A stretch of DNA of 26,068 bases from Lojkania enalia (taxonomy: Eukaryota > Ascomycota > Dothideomycetes > Pleosporales): contig ML986892.1 in assembly GCA_010094045.1 (NCBI GenBank), forward strand, positions 7,327 to 33,394. The letters run 5' to 3'. A program made the translations under genes and the position numbers. Shown here in pieces: positions 1 through 9,711 of the stretch (position 1 is its first letter; every line of letters begins with the position of its first letter). The notes under the pieces were generated by a model that saw only the letters and a list, made by a program, of their open reading frames with translations, ran no database searches and had not been told where the DNA came from.

Positions 1-24
1 CTAAGATTCTTGTTAGTAATCGAT

Positions 25-3000
25 TTATTTGGCTGATAGAAATTCCTGAGATTTAATTCTAGCTGAAATATCTTCTATTTTCAGTTGCTTAATAAACCTT
101 TAGTATTGTTGCGGCTGCAGAACTTTTGTAAGGCTGTTGGCTGGCATCAGATTCGTCGGTTGCCAACTGATTGTAAATCTCTGCTCTGCTACTTCTTAAC
201 GTAGCTAGTGCTGGTGTATATCCACATAGTAAAGTTTAGTATTAAGACGCTTAGATAGCTTATTTACGATATCTACTATTTGTTAATTATCGTAAAGTAG
301 TACTAGTTGCGTGTTAATATAGAAGCGCAGCAAGGCGAAGGCCTTCTACTACTACTCTATTTCTAATCCGGCGACTGATAGTACTAATAATTCTGCCTTA
401 GTAGTCGATTTTATAACCGTACGCTAAATTGAGGCTTTCTAATCGATTAGCATCCCAAAAAGTTGAAATATATAGCTGTAGGAACTTCGACAAGTATCAG
501 GATCATCGCTAAAGGCTGCATTAGATGCGCTGTAGAATAGTAATTACTCTACGGGGTTGATATAATTAGTATCGCTACTCTAGCTGATGGTAGAGGTGTT
601 TTATATATTATCAGCTGTTACTGTAATTACTAAGTACTTCGTACTAATTAGATATTGCTATACCCTTAAAGCAGTATTAATATGATAATTGCTAGGGTTC
701 TAGAGGTATTATAATAATATCAAGTGCGCTCGTGCGATATTAGAGCGTGTAAAAACTGCGATCTAGGCTAGACAACTAATTAGTTATTAGTAGTAAGATA
801 TTCTATCAGAGGATTCCTTAGTAGCGGCTGGCAGCACGTTCTCGTATAGAGGCATACTCGGCGCCTTCTTATTAACCGTAATATTAAATCGCGCTGCCAC
901 CTTATTAATAAATAAGTCCTATAGCAGCTAGGTCTTATACTGCTATATATCGCGTATAACTCGAACTCCTAGAAACTAATTTAGATCTCCGAGGAATCGA
1001 AGTTTATATTTATTGCTCAATTGCGATTCAAATTTCTGCTTAGTAGAGATATTTAATAGGTAAACTAGGATTATAATATTATTAACATAAAAGAAGACGA
1101 TTAGCTTATCGTTTGCGTATAAACAAGATATTCCTAGTACTATTTTAAGGCCTAATTGCCTTAGAGTCCTATCTAACTTATAATACTAAAGTTTTAGAGC
1201 ATCCTTAAGGCTGTATATAGCTTTCTATAGTTGTAGATATTTCCTATACTTATATACGAAACCTTCTAGTATATGGATATATATTAACCTGTCTAATCGG
1301 TAGTTAAGGAACGCGTTAACGACATCGAACTAGTATATATTAAGTTTAAAATGAGTTGTAATTGATATTAGAAAGCGAAAGGTTCGTGCGGCTAGTATAG
1401 CAGTATAGGTATCTCCCTATTAAGATTGTAGATCGCCGCGTACGACTAATCTAGCCTTAAATTTATATAGGAAACCGTCCTCATTAAATTTATATGCGAA
1501 TACCCACATTACTAGAAGAATTTTAGCAGAGTCTTAGAGGATTATTACCTTTTACTAGGTATCTATATCCTCCTGCTTCTGTAACTCAGCGCGATAGGCC
1601 TTATAGAAGCTAGTACTGAAAGGGTAATTCTTTAGATTCTTATAGTGCTTTAGTTCTAGCAGAAGCTGATTGCGATAATATTTTCTAATAGTACAAGTTT
1701 CCTTTATATAATTTACCGGTATTAGCTTACTATTAGACAGTGCTGCGAAGGTAGTAAAGTATAACTAAGGCGGCCTGCGGCTGTATAGGGACCTACCTTT
1801 CTAGATTATATTATCCCTTAATATTTAGCTACTAATTTCTTCCCTCTATAGGGTATTATTTATTCTTCTTAAGAGTATAAAAGTATAAGGAGGCGACAGT
1901 TACTATCCTTATAGTAAATTATCGCTAAACGTAGTATTTTTACTATCTACTAGCAGCGCTGCAGGAGTATCCTGATTTCTTAGTATTAGCGCTGGTATTA
2001 ATTCTAGCGTTAGGAGTCCCTAATTACTAGCGATATCGTCGATTTATTCTTCAAAAATAGTATTCTCCTGCTAATAGGCCTTCTTACTAATTAAATTACC
2101 TGCTGACTTAGTAGGAATATCTTAATTAGGCAGCCGATCTTTGTAGATTGCTTCTACGACTTTAATCGTTTTATTGTTGCTACTATCAATAGAGCTCTTA
2201 ATATCGTTAATTTAAAAAAGAATCTTCTCTAGGGATTTTTTTGGCGGATATTCCTCCTCCTTACTAGATATAATATCGCCAAATACAACGTCCCTAGTAT
2301 TAAGTACCCGTTTTAGTTTCGGAATTAGCATTCGGTATATATTCGTACTCTTATATCGCAAGAGTTTCTCAATTAGTACCTGCGACGCTAGTTTATCGCC
2401 TCTTAACAGAGTTTTATCTAAAACGTACGCTCGCGATCCTATAACCTAAAGGTAAGTAAGAGACGGTTTATGGTTAAAAACGGCCTTATATAAGGTTTTG
2501 AATCGAAGGCTTACAATCGGCGTCCTATTAAGTAGGTATATTACTATATAAGCTAATTCGTTAGCGTATTTATTAGAAATATCGCCTTCTATCGCGAGAG
2601 CGCGCGCGCGGGTCATAATTTAGTATTCTACTTGCTCTGCTAGGCTATTCTACTCAGGCGTATAAGGCGCGCGAGCTTCAATCACAATTCCTTAATTAAG
2701 TAATACTTCTATAAGTTCTGAGAAGCTTAAGTCGTTATCTATATAGATATATACGATCTTTCTTTTATACTATTATTTAATTTTTACTAATAGTATTTTA
2801 AAGGCTTTCGCGAGGGTAGATTTCAACTAATTATATATCGTAAATCCCTTATACTACCGGGACACCTAATCAACTGTATAAAATAGGTATCTCTTACTGT
2901 TATAGTACCTCTTACGGTTCTTTTAAAGTTGTATAATATTAATCGCGATTCTCTTAAATAGTTTAGTAGCCGGGTAAAGCTAACTACACCGGCTAATCTG

Positions 3001-4845
3001 CTGTAATAACTTCGCTTATATACATGTCTAGCAATCTTGCTATACTAGTACTTTCTAATCGCTTAACTGGATACTCTCAGCTGCCTAAGGCAGGGCTAAT
3101 ACTAAATCTCTACCTAGGTGGCCTAATAATCGGTGCGCTTCAGCTAAAGAAATAATTTATATTAGTTGCTGGCGATAGAAGAGCTTTTCCTTAATTACTA
3201 TAACTGTCTTATATCCGGAAAGCGAATCGAGTAGAGGCCTTTTTACTGGGTCCGCATCTAGTAGCTAGTAGCCGTTAAACAACTCTAAATAATAAACGAT
3301 ATTATAGTAATTATACTAGTAAAGGCAATCTCTACCTAAGTCGAACTAGATACTCTATTCTCTATTTCTAATTAGGGCTATTATATTAGTTAGCAACTGA
3401 GGGACGTAAGCGACTTCTATCAGCTTAATATCCCTCAGGCCTGTAGGAGAATTAATCGTAATTGCGATAGTACCCTATTCTAATATAGGGTATATACTGC
3501 CTCCCGCAGCGATTTTATCTTTAGAATTTGCTATCTAAGTAGTCTATTAATTAAAAGTCTTGGAGTTGTATATATAGATATTAGAACCTAGATTAAGTAT
3601 CTACCGATTTAGGATACTAGTATCTTCTTTCTCAGGGGTAGTACTCGCTGAAAAATTGCCCCTTTAAATTACCTGGGTATTTCCCTAGAGGCTAGTAGCT
3701 TTCGTGGAGGCTTTACTATTAAACGAGGATTTCAACTTCTTATATTTTTCTATATTTGCCTTTAGGGTATTCTTTTTCCCCTAGTTATTCCCATTTAAGA
3801 TATTATCTCAGGCTTTTAGTATTTCCTGATCTGGTACCCAGTTTAGTAGCCTAATCGATTCGTTTACGTACTTGTAATTACTCTAGAAGTGCCGCTTCTT
3901 ATAGAAGTAGGGTAGTAGAGTACGCGATCATGAACCGGATTTTTCTTAAGGCTGCTATACAGTACTATCAGAATTTGCTTAAGGAATTAATAGACGTCGT
4001 AAAGCTATAAACGAGCCGAGCGCCTTCTATAGATTAAAATATCTATAGTAATTAGCATATTAGTATACCAATTGTTCAATCGTAGGAATCGGTTGATTAA
4101 TCCCACCTAGCTTATTTTTAGCGTTGATTGGTACCATATAGATTAGCGCCCACACCTCATCTTTCTTAGCAACTATTAGAAGAAAATCCTTTTCTACTCT
4201 AAGGCCCTGAACTTCTGCTAAGCCAGCAGCCTTAGTACGACGGATTACCTAATTCTACTGATTTAGCCACTTCTCTACCTCTCTATCGGTTGGGTACTTA
4301 AGGAGAGCTTGATATTCCTTCTAGATTAGTTGCTCCCTCGACTTGATAGTAGGCGCTAACTTTTCCTATAAGATTCTAAGAATCTCGTGGCTGGTTATAT
4401 CGTTGCTAAGTATTGCTTTGTGTTAAGGTGATGTTATTGTTAAGATATCGCTATATATGGTACGGAAAGCGTCGTCGATCTTAATCTAATCCTTCCTCTA
4501 TCAGTTATACTAGTCCCTTGCCCAGTTCCAATCTGTTGTTTATATCGAGGTTATCTCCTTATACATAACTCTGCTAGAGGGGTATCTTTCTATTTCCCCT
4601 TCTGGATTTATCTTCGGGGTCCGGAACTCACCTATATTAGGGAGGAGAGGTTCTGGCCTATGGATTTTAACCTCTTCAGGAGGTACGCTTGGATCTAAAT
4701 ATTCCTATACCCTCAGCCTGCTAGCCGTCAGTTTACGCTACTCGAGCCAATCCTCCTAATCACTAGAGGTACTAAGTATCTTCTTCTTAGATATAGCTAT
4801 AGAGGAGTGTGCAACCGTTGTAACACCAGAAATATGCTGGGATAT
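25..4845 (-). pseudogene. Copia-1 gag-pol polyprotein, RIP-inactivated
   Basis: One collinear frame of 1,606 codons runs from an ATA at 4845 (probably a RIP-mutated ATG) to TAA at 25-27. All landmarks below fall in this frame. Gag comes first, with a DWLE..RKLTASRLRV stretch near 4,700, then a degraded CCHC knuckle (3868-3909). The protease site DSG reads NSK (3520-3528) and is followed by a VAYVPQLLTN block. The GAG-pre-integrase motif HRLLGHLG is near 3,120 with a CxxC downstream. The integrase has DND (2731-2739) and the Glu of PE-stop-NSLAE (2635-2637). The RT catalytic YVDD reads YVNN (1078-1089). RNase H contains KSTTKAELL near 390 and ADxLTK-like NSLTKVL near 130. The product would be a cytoplasmic virus-like-particle polyprotein that copies RNA into DNA. 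Stops are mostly TAG at Trp/Gln positions, and protease and RT have lost catalytic Asp, so it is dead. Confidence 0.92.
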
Positions 4846-5069
4846 ATCGATACTGGAGAATAAAATAGCCTTAAACGCGATACAGCGTGTTAATAGGCTT
4901 ATAAAGTGCAGAATTTGCACGTAATTCTGATAGCTAAGTGCCTAAAAAAATCGTTGGTAAACGATAACGATGATGATATCGCGATATTACGATACCAAAT
5001 AAAAAAGGTGCGATATCAATCGCGATATATATATAAAAAGGTTGAGTTGCAGTTATTTTAGTGCGGTAA
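4846..5069 (-). other. Copia-1 untranslated leader
   Basis: This stretch lies between the primer-binding site and the gag start. It has no frame resembling protein. It is rich in GATATC and CGCGAT motifs (4,960-5,035), similar to motifs in the LTR, and holds a (TA)n run near 5,025-5,035. It probably carries the packaging signal, but I see no specific structure that proves this. Confidence 0.6.
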
Positions 5070-5082
5070 CCAGGCTCATAAC
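5070..5082 (-). other. Copia-1 minus-strand primer-binding site (half-tRNA type)
   Basis: On the minus strand, GTTATGAGCC follows directly after the LTR end CCACA. It is complementary to GGCTCATAAC, the anticodon arm of initiator tRNA-Met. Drosophila copia is known to prime from the 5' half of that tRNA cleaved in the anticodon stem, which gives the same GTTATG start. The match is 10 nt and the following bases do not extend it. A full 3'-end tRNA PBS is not seen at this junction. Confidence 0.75.
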
Positions 5083-5144
5083 TGTGGTAAGAGGCGAATC
5101 TTATCTCAGGGAGGGAGATGAGGAGCTGAACTGGTTGATTAAAG

Positions 5145-5160
5145 ATGGCCAGCGGGCCAT
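5145..5160. repeat. Inverted repeat inside Copia-1 LTR
   Basis: ATGGCC and GGCCAT arms are separated by 4 bases (AGCG), next to the TATA-like ATAAATA on the minus strand. The same palindrome is unchanged in the LTR copy at the window end. It may be a regulatory site or an RNA hairpin at the 5' end of the transcript. This is inference only. Confidence 0.55.
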
Positions 5161-5187
5161 ATTTATGTACATGAAAAAGGGGTATAT

Positions 5188-5223
5188 CAGCTAATATCTA
5201 GCGTGATATCCGGCGTGATATCG
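5188..5223 (-). promoter_or_regulatory. 12-bp GATATC-type repeats in Copia-1 U3
   Basis: On the minus strand three 12-bp units follow one another (5212-5223, 5200-5211, 5188-5199). The first two share the core GATATCACGC and the third is a divergent GATATTAGC. More GATATC sites occur nearby (5,240-5,260) and in the leader. Repeated short palindromes in U3 commonly act as enhancer elements in LTR retrotransposons. No factor can be named from the sequence. Confidence 0.45.
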
Positions 5224-5286
5224 ACCGTAATATCGTACGTCGATATCTGATATAGCTCGGCAGACTAGCCGAAAATCCCCATAACA

Positions 5287-5392
5287 ATTATTATCCTGTC
5301 GGTCCTTGTCCGAGTCGACCTCTATAGTAGCTAATGTTGGATTAAGCCCTAACTATAGAAGCGGTGCCTCTTAGCGTTCTGTATTTATAACA
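5287..5392 (-). repeat. Gypsy-1 3' LTR remnant
   Basis: It starts TGTTATAAATA on the minus strand at 5392, directly after a polypurine tract, and matches 12223-12328. Similarity stops at 5286/5287, where the Copia-1 LTR begins. The rest of this LTR should lie left of Copia-1, outside the window. Confidence 0.85.
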
Positions 5393-5407
5393 CCTATTTC
5401 CCCTTCT
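5393..5407 (-). other. Gypsy-1 polypurine tract
   Basis: The minus strand reads AGAAGGGGAAATAGG immediately upstream of the 3' LTR start. This is the expected place and composition for the plus-strand primer of a gypsy element. Confidence 0.7.
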
Positions 5408-5603
5408 ATAGGTTCGTCTCGAAGCTCTCTAATCTATTACCTTACCTTTTCTATCTAGGTGTAGTATCCTACTATTATTAGCAGCTTATCCTAGCTTCCG
5501 ATATATTTAGTATAGATATACTATAAGGCTGCGTTTATATTTTTCTGTTCCGGGGTTAGTACTTTATATATTCTAGTAGGTCTTACTCGACTCGCAAGTA
5601 TAG
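5408..5603. other. Gypsy-1 region between antisense ORF and polypurine tract
   Basis: This 196-bp part of the Gypsy-1 3' non-coding region carries no frame that I can support. It may hold the upstream part of the antisense ORF if that starts before 5604. Confidence 0.4.
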
Positions 5604-6188
5604 CCCTATTCTTCTTTCTTTTCCTCTCCTACTATACTAAAGGTTCAACGCGAGAACACCTCTACCTATAATTACTATACTAGTTTCTTAATTCTTTTAC
5701 TAGGCATTATAATAGATCCGCCTTGTTATTATTCGAACTACTAGTCTATAAACTGTAACTATTACAGTAATACTGCCCTTTCTTCTATATATAGAGAGTA
5801 TCTTTTTCAGGGTTTATCCTATAATCTTTCTTTAATCGAGGGTACCCTTCGCCGTTTCCTAGCGAATATATTAAAGGCCTGTAAGGAGTCTACCTCTGCC
5901 TATCGAGATTTCGTAGCTATTAAGGAAGAGAGGATTTGTCGCCTAGAAGAATCCGCGCGTTACTATCGGGCGGCTCTTTCTTATCTAAAATATATTAAGA
6001 AGTACGTTTATTCTCTAGAAGAGTATAGTCTCGATCTTAATAAACGAGAGGTAAAATCAGTAGAAGAGTAAGAGAAGTTAGAGGAAGAGGAGAGGAAGTC
6101 TACCGTATCCGAGGTGCCCTCTACTATCAGTCCGAGTTCTGTATAAGAGGCTCCTTCTATATTACCGCCGCTATTACTTCCTAACTAG
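5604..6188 (+). pseudogene. Antisense extra ORF between Gypsy-1 pol and 3' LTR (unknown function)
   Basis: A plus-strand frame, opposite to gag-pol, reads as protein with only TAG/TAA stops of RIP type (for example VEE-stop-EKLEEE). The N-terminal part includes a PPC..(C)..INC..Y(C)-like cluster near 5,720-5,790, possibly a RIP-degraded small zinc motif. The middle is charged and helical (IKEERICRLEESARYYRAA, 5,920-5,980). The end is acidic and Ser/Pro-rich (EKLEEEERKSTVSEVPSTIS, 6,070-6,130). A possible start is ATA at 5634, if that was ATG. It overlaps the last codons of pol tail to tail. Extra antisense ORFs between pol and the 3' LTR are known in some plant gypsy elements. The family here is not recognised. 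The minus-strand frames over this interval look less protein-like, but RIP noise limits confidence. Confidence 0.42.
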
Positions 6189-9100
6189 ACTCTATTTAAT
6201 AACCTATCGTTCTAGCCTTCTAGTAAAACTCCTTTAGCTTTATAGTACAGTTGGTTAGATTCTGTACTAGTTCCTATAAACTTTCCTCCTATAGGTATCT
6301 TTTCTACTTTATTAGATATTTCTACTAACGTCCGAACCGTTTTCTTGCTAGTATATATTCTACTTTATATTCTTGTTCTAGTTCTATGTCGATAGTTCCT
6401 TATAGTAGTATATCGTCTAGTACTAGTTCTAGTTTTAATTTATAAAATACTGGGTGTATTTTTATATTTTCTAGTAGCCTTAATTTAAAATTTATAGGTC
6501 CGACCTATTCTTTAATTAGAAATAGTCCTATCCTCTTATAATCCAGCTTCTTTATAGGCCTCTTAGTCTTCAAGTTTTTTGTTAACAGGAAAACTTTACC
6601 CTTTTTCTTAAAGGTTAGTCCCTTAACCCTTAGCTTATTAGCTTATTCTACTATTTTAAGGTTTCTTAACTAAATCCTTTCCCTAAGCTAATCGTAGATT
6701 TCTTTTATTTCTCTAGCTTTTTAGTCTACTAGTAGAACTAGAAACTCTTTCTTATTCTATTCCTAATATATAACAGCTTTTTGTCTATAGTTAGCTTTAA
6801 AGGGTATAGTCCCTATCGTACTTTAGGTTGTTCTATTATAGGCTATCTATACCATAGGTAATAATTTAATCTAATTATCTTATTGTTTAGTAATATATAT
6901 CTTTAAATATATTTCTAGATTTTAGTTAACTTATTCTATCTAACTATCTATCTATAGGTAGAAGCTAGTTAATATCTGTTATTAGATTCCTATCTTCTCT
7001 ATCTATCCTTACTAGTATTTAAATGTAAATAACTTGTTTCTATCCGAAATAATATACTTTAGAACTCTATATTCCACGAATACTATATATAATAACTTAT
7101 ATACTAGTTTAGGTACTGTTATAGTTTTTAATACTAGTCTAAAGTACGTATATTTTATTAACTAATCTACTATATTTATAATTATATTATATCTTCTTCT
7201 TAACCTTAGTTCTACTAACTCTAGTAACTTAGTTACGAAGTCGATTATAATCTATTTCTATAGTCCTTTAGGTACTTCTAATAGCTATAAGAATTTATAA
7301 AACTTATATCTTATAGCCTTATTCTTTCCGTATTCTAAACACTTATTTAGTATATCTTATACTTCTTTTCTCGCGTTAGTAAGGGTAAAGCTCTTCCTCA
7401 GCCTTTACTCTATCTCTACTACTTCTAGATACTCCTATTCTAGCGATTTATATAATTCTTTTATTATCCGCTTTTATATATATAAATATATATATAGTTG
7501 TTTCTAAGTTGCATTTTTAATTACTTTTACTTTATTACTACTTATTAGATATTACTCTACTATCTATATATCTCTTAGCTTCTATTACTAGTTTTACTCT
7601 AGCGTAGTTAGTTTTATAACTTGAGCGACTTGTAAATAGTTATATATAAGGGATCTATCTAATTTCTATTTTAGGATCGCGTCTCTTTTATACTTTTCTT
7701 TAGTTATATAGTTAGCTCTACAACTTAGTACGTCTATAGCTGTATTTTCTAACCCTTTCTGGTGTGTTATTCTAAAGTTATAGTCTACTAACTATTCTAC
7801 CTATCGTATTTATCTTTCTATAAGTTCTTTTATTATTATAAAGTATATAAGGTTTTTATAATCTGTCTAGATTTCGAACAGGTATTTAGTTCTTACTAAG
7901 TATACTTACCATTCTCTTAACGCTTTAACTATTACTAATAGTTCTTTATTATATACGTTATAGTTAAGTTCTTCCGGTTTTATTTTTCTTGAAAAGTAGG
8001 CTCATGGCCTCTACTTTCTATCCTCGTCTTACTAACTTAAGTAAGCGCCTATTACTTTATCTGAAGTATTAGTTTCTACTTAGAATTACTTCTCTAGGTC
8101 TAGCATTCTTAATATTAATACTAAGGTAAAGTAAGCTTTTAGTTCCTCGAAGGCTTTTTACTACGCTTCTTACTACTTAAACCTCTTTTCTTTCTTAGTA
8201 ATCTCTATTAAGGGTGCTACTACTCTAGAGTACCCGCTTATAAATTTCCTGTAGAAATTCGCGAAGTCTAGAAAAGATTAGACTTATTTAACTAAAGTAG
8301 ATACTAGCTATTCTAGTATTACTTTAACCTTTTCTTATTCTATCTTAATACCGTTTCTAGATATCTAGAATCTTAGAAATCCTATTCCTATCTTATAAAC
8401 CTCGCATTTCTCTAGGGCTATAAGTAATTTATACTCCTACAGTTTCTCTAGTACTTTTCTAATATATTCTTTATACTCTCTTAGCAATCTATTTATATAG
8501 ACTAGAACGTCGTCTAAGTATACTATTATAAATATATCTAAGTATTCTCTTAATACGTTATTTATAACTATTTAGAAGGTTGCTAGTATATTTGTAAGTC
8601 CGAATAGTATTACTAGATATTTAAAGAGACTTTCTCTTATCTTAAATACCGTTTTCTATTTGTAGCCTTCCTTTATCCGAATTTAGTAGTATTCTTCTCT
8701 TATATTAAACTTTATAAACTACTTAGCTCCTTATAATTAACTTATAAGTTCTATTATCCTGGGTAGCAGGTATCTATTTTTCTTAGTTACGTTATTTAGC
8801 TATCTATAGTCTATATACAATCTTAGTTTACTGTTTTTCTTAGGTATAAATAATATTAGTAATACTATTTTACTTTAGCTTAGTTGTATATACCCTCTTA
8901 CTAAATTCTTTTAGATATACTTCCTAAGTTCTTCTCTTTATTCTTAGTTTAAGTTATACATTAGACCAGGTTTTAGCTTCTTTTTATCCTTAATAATAAT
9001 TTTATAGTTGTATTCCTTATACTTAAGTAATTCTCTATTCTCTACTTCTTTATATAGCTCTATAAATTTGCTATAATCCTTTTAGATTTTTTAGAGTATA

Positions 9101-9711
9101 CTATCGTCCTATAATTCCTTATACACTTTTTATACTACGATAATACCTAGCGTCTGTTTTATCTTCTTAAGATATCTTACTATTGTAGCTACTAATACTC
9201 TCTATATTAACTATAGACCCGAAGAACGCCTTATCTTATACTATCCTACTACCCGTTCTATCTTAGATTAGCTCTATAGCCTATAAACTATCCCTTACTA
9301 CTAATCTACTCTAGGATTATATTTAGCTAGCTAGTCTATGTCTAGTAATATATTAAATTTTCCTAGGTTTATAATATTAATACTCCTTATATTAGTATAT
9401 CCTATAACGTTAAGCACTCGTTTCTTAGTTTCTATTAGTTTAACTCCTCTACTATAGTCTATTAGCTTATTATCTGCTAGGTGTATCGTATAAGGTACTA
9501 CTTTTTCTCTCTACTCTATATTATTCTTATAAACCTATTACGCTAATATAAACGTGTCTAAAGCTCTACTATTAAGTAGTACTCTAAGCTTCCTTCTATT
9601 AAACTCTACTTAGAGTACTATATATAAAAGTACTATACTAGTAACCCTTCTAATAGCTTTTCTATCTAGTTCCTTAATATAGCTATCGCCTTAAGGGCTG
9701 CTTAGTTTTTT
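6127..9711 (-). pseudogene. Gypsy-1 Pol: protease, RT, RNase H, integrase, chromodomain
   Basis: All landmarks share one frame from the slippery site to TGA at 6127-6129. Protease LLDSGALDTFI reads LLNSRA (9565-9573). The RT motif VYLDDVLVY is intact (8509-8520). RNase H ETDASDK reads ETNTSDK (8059-8076). The integrase catalytic triad is D 7240-7242, D 7042-7044 and E 6934-6936, and the last two are 35 residues apart (DD35E). A chromodomain, KYLIK-stop-KRYL with FGR before it, lies at about 6,200-6,350. The chromodomain normally targets insertion to methylated histone H3 chromatin. Trp and Gln codons are widely converted to TAG/TAA and several Asp to Asn, so it is non-functional. The frame itself is unbroken by indels, as expected when decay is by point mutation only. 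Confidence 0.9.
9702..9711 (-). promoter_or_regulatory. Gypsy-1 -1 ribosomal frameshift site A_AAA_AAC with adjacent stop
   Basis: The minus strand carries AAAAAAC (9711 to 9705) with AAA and AAC in the gag frame, followed at once by TAA (9704-9702) in that frame. Slipping back one base puts the ribosome exactly into the frame used by protease, RT, RNase H and integrase. A_AAA_AAC is a classic -1 slippery heptamer. Six bases downstream GCC/GGC could pair around a CTTAA loop, and that loop could pair with TTAAG further on as a small pseudoknot. The structure part is weak inference. Confidence 0.75.

Larger units (their letters stand above)
1..5286 (-). mobile_element. Copia-1: Ty1/copia LTR retrotransposon, 3' LTR outside window
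   Basis: The element reads right to left: 5' LTR (5083-5286), primer-binding site, leader, then gag-protease-integrase-RT-RNase H ending at position 25. The domain order, with integrase before RT, is diagnostic of Ty1/copia. The 3' LTR must lie left of position 1. It is the least RIP-mutated large element here: CA and TG are still common, and most in-frame stops are single-base TGG or CAG/CAA derivatives. Its LTR ends exactly where similarity between the two Gypsy-1 LTRs stops, so it inserted into the Gypsy-1 3' LTR. The expected 5-bp target duplication on the right is ATTAT (5287-5291). Confidence 0.93.
5083..5286 (-). repeat. Copia-1 5' LTR, 204 bp
   Basis: Read on the minus strand it starts TGTTATGG and ends CCACA, the canonical TG...CA. 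It is bounded inside by the primer-binding site and outside by Gypsy-1 LTR sequence. A second copy of its plus-strand left end (95 bp) occurs at 25974-26068 with only three differences. U3 carries 12-bp GATATC repeats, and an ATAAATA box lies just before an inverted repeat, suggesting the promoter and transcript start lie there. Confidence 0.92.

Noticed and set aside
2590..2612. CG-rich run as a CpG island or host promoter
   Set aside because: It is inside the Copia-1 integrase frame (RARALAIEG). CG survives because RIP here targets CpA, not CpG.
5287..5392. A complete 106-bp Gypsy-1 LTR
   Set aside because: It lacks a TG...CA end at 5287, has no TATA-like box in that interval, and similarity stops exactly at the Copia-1 LTR. 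It is better read as a truncated longer LTR.
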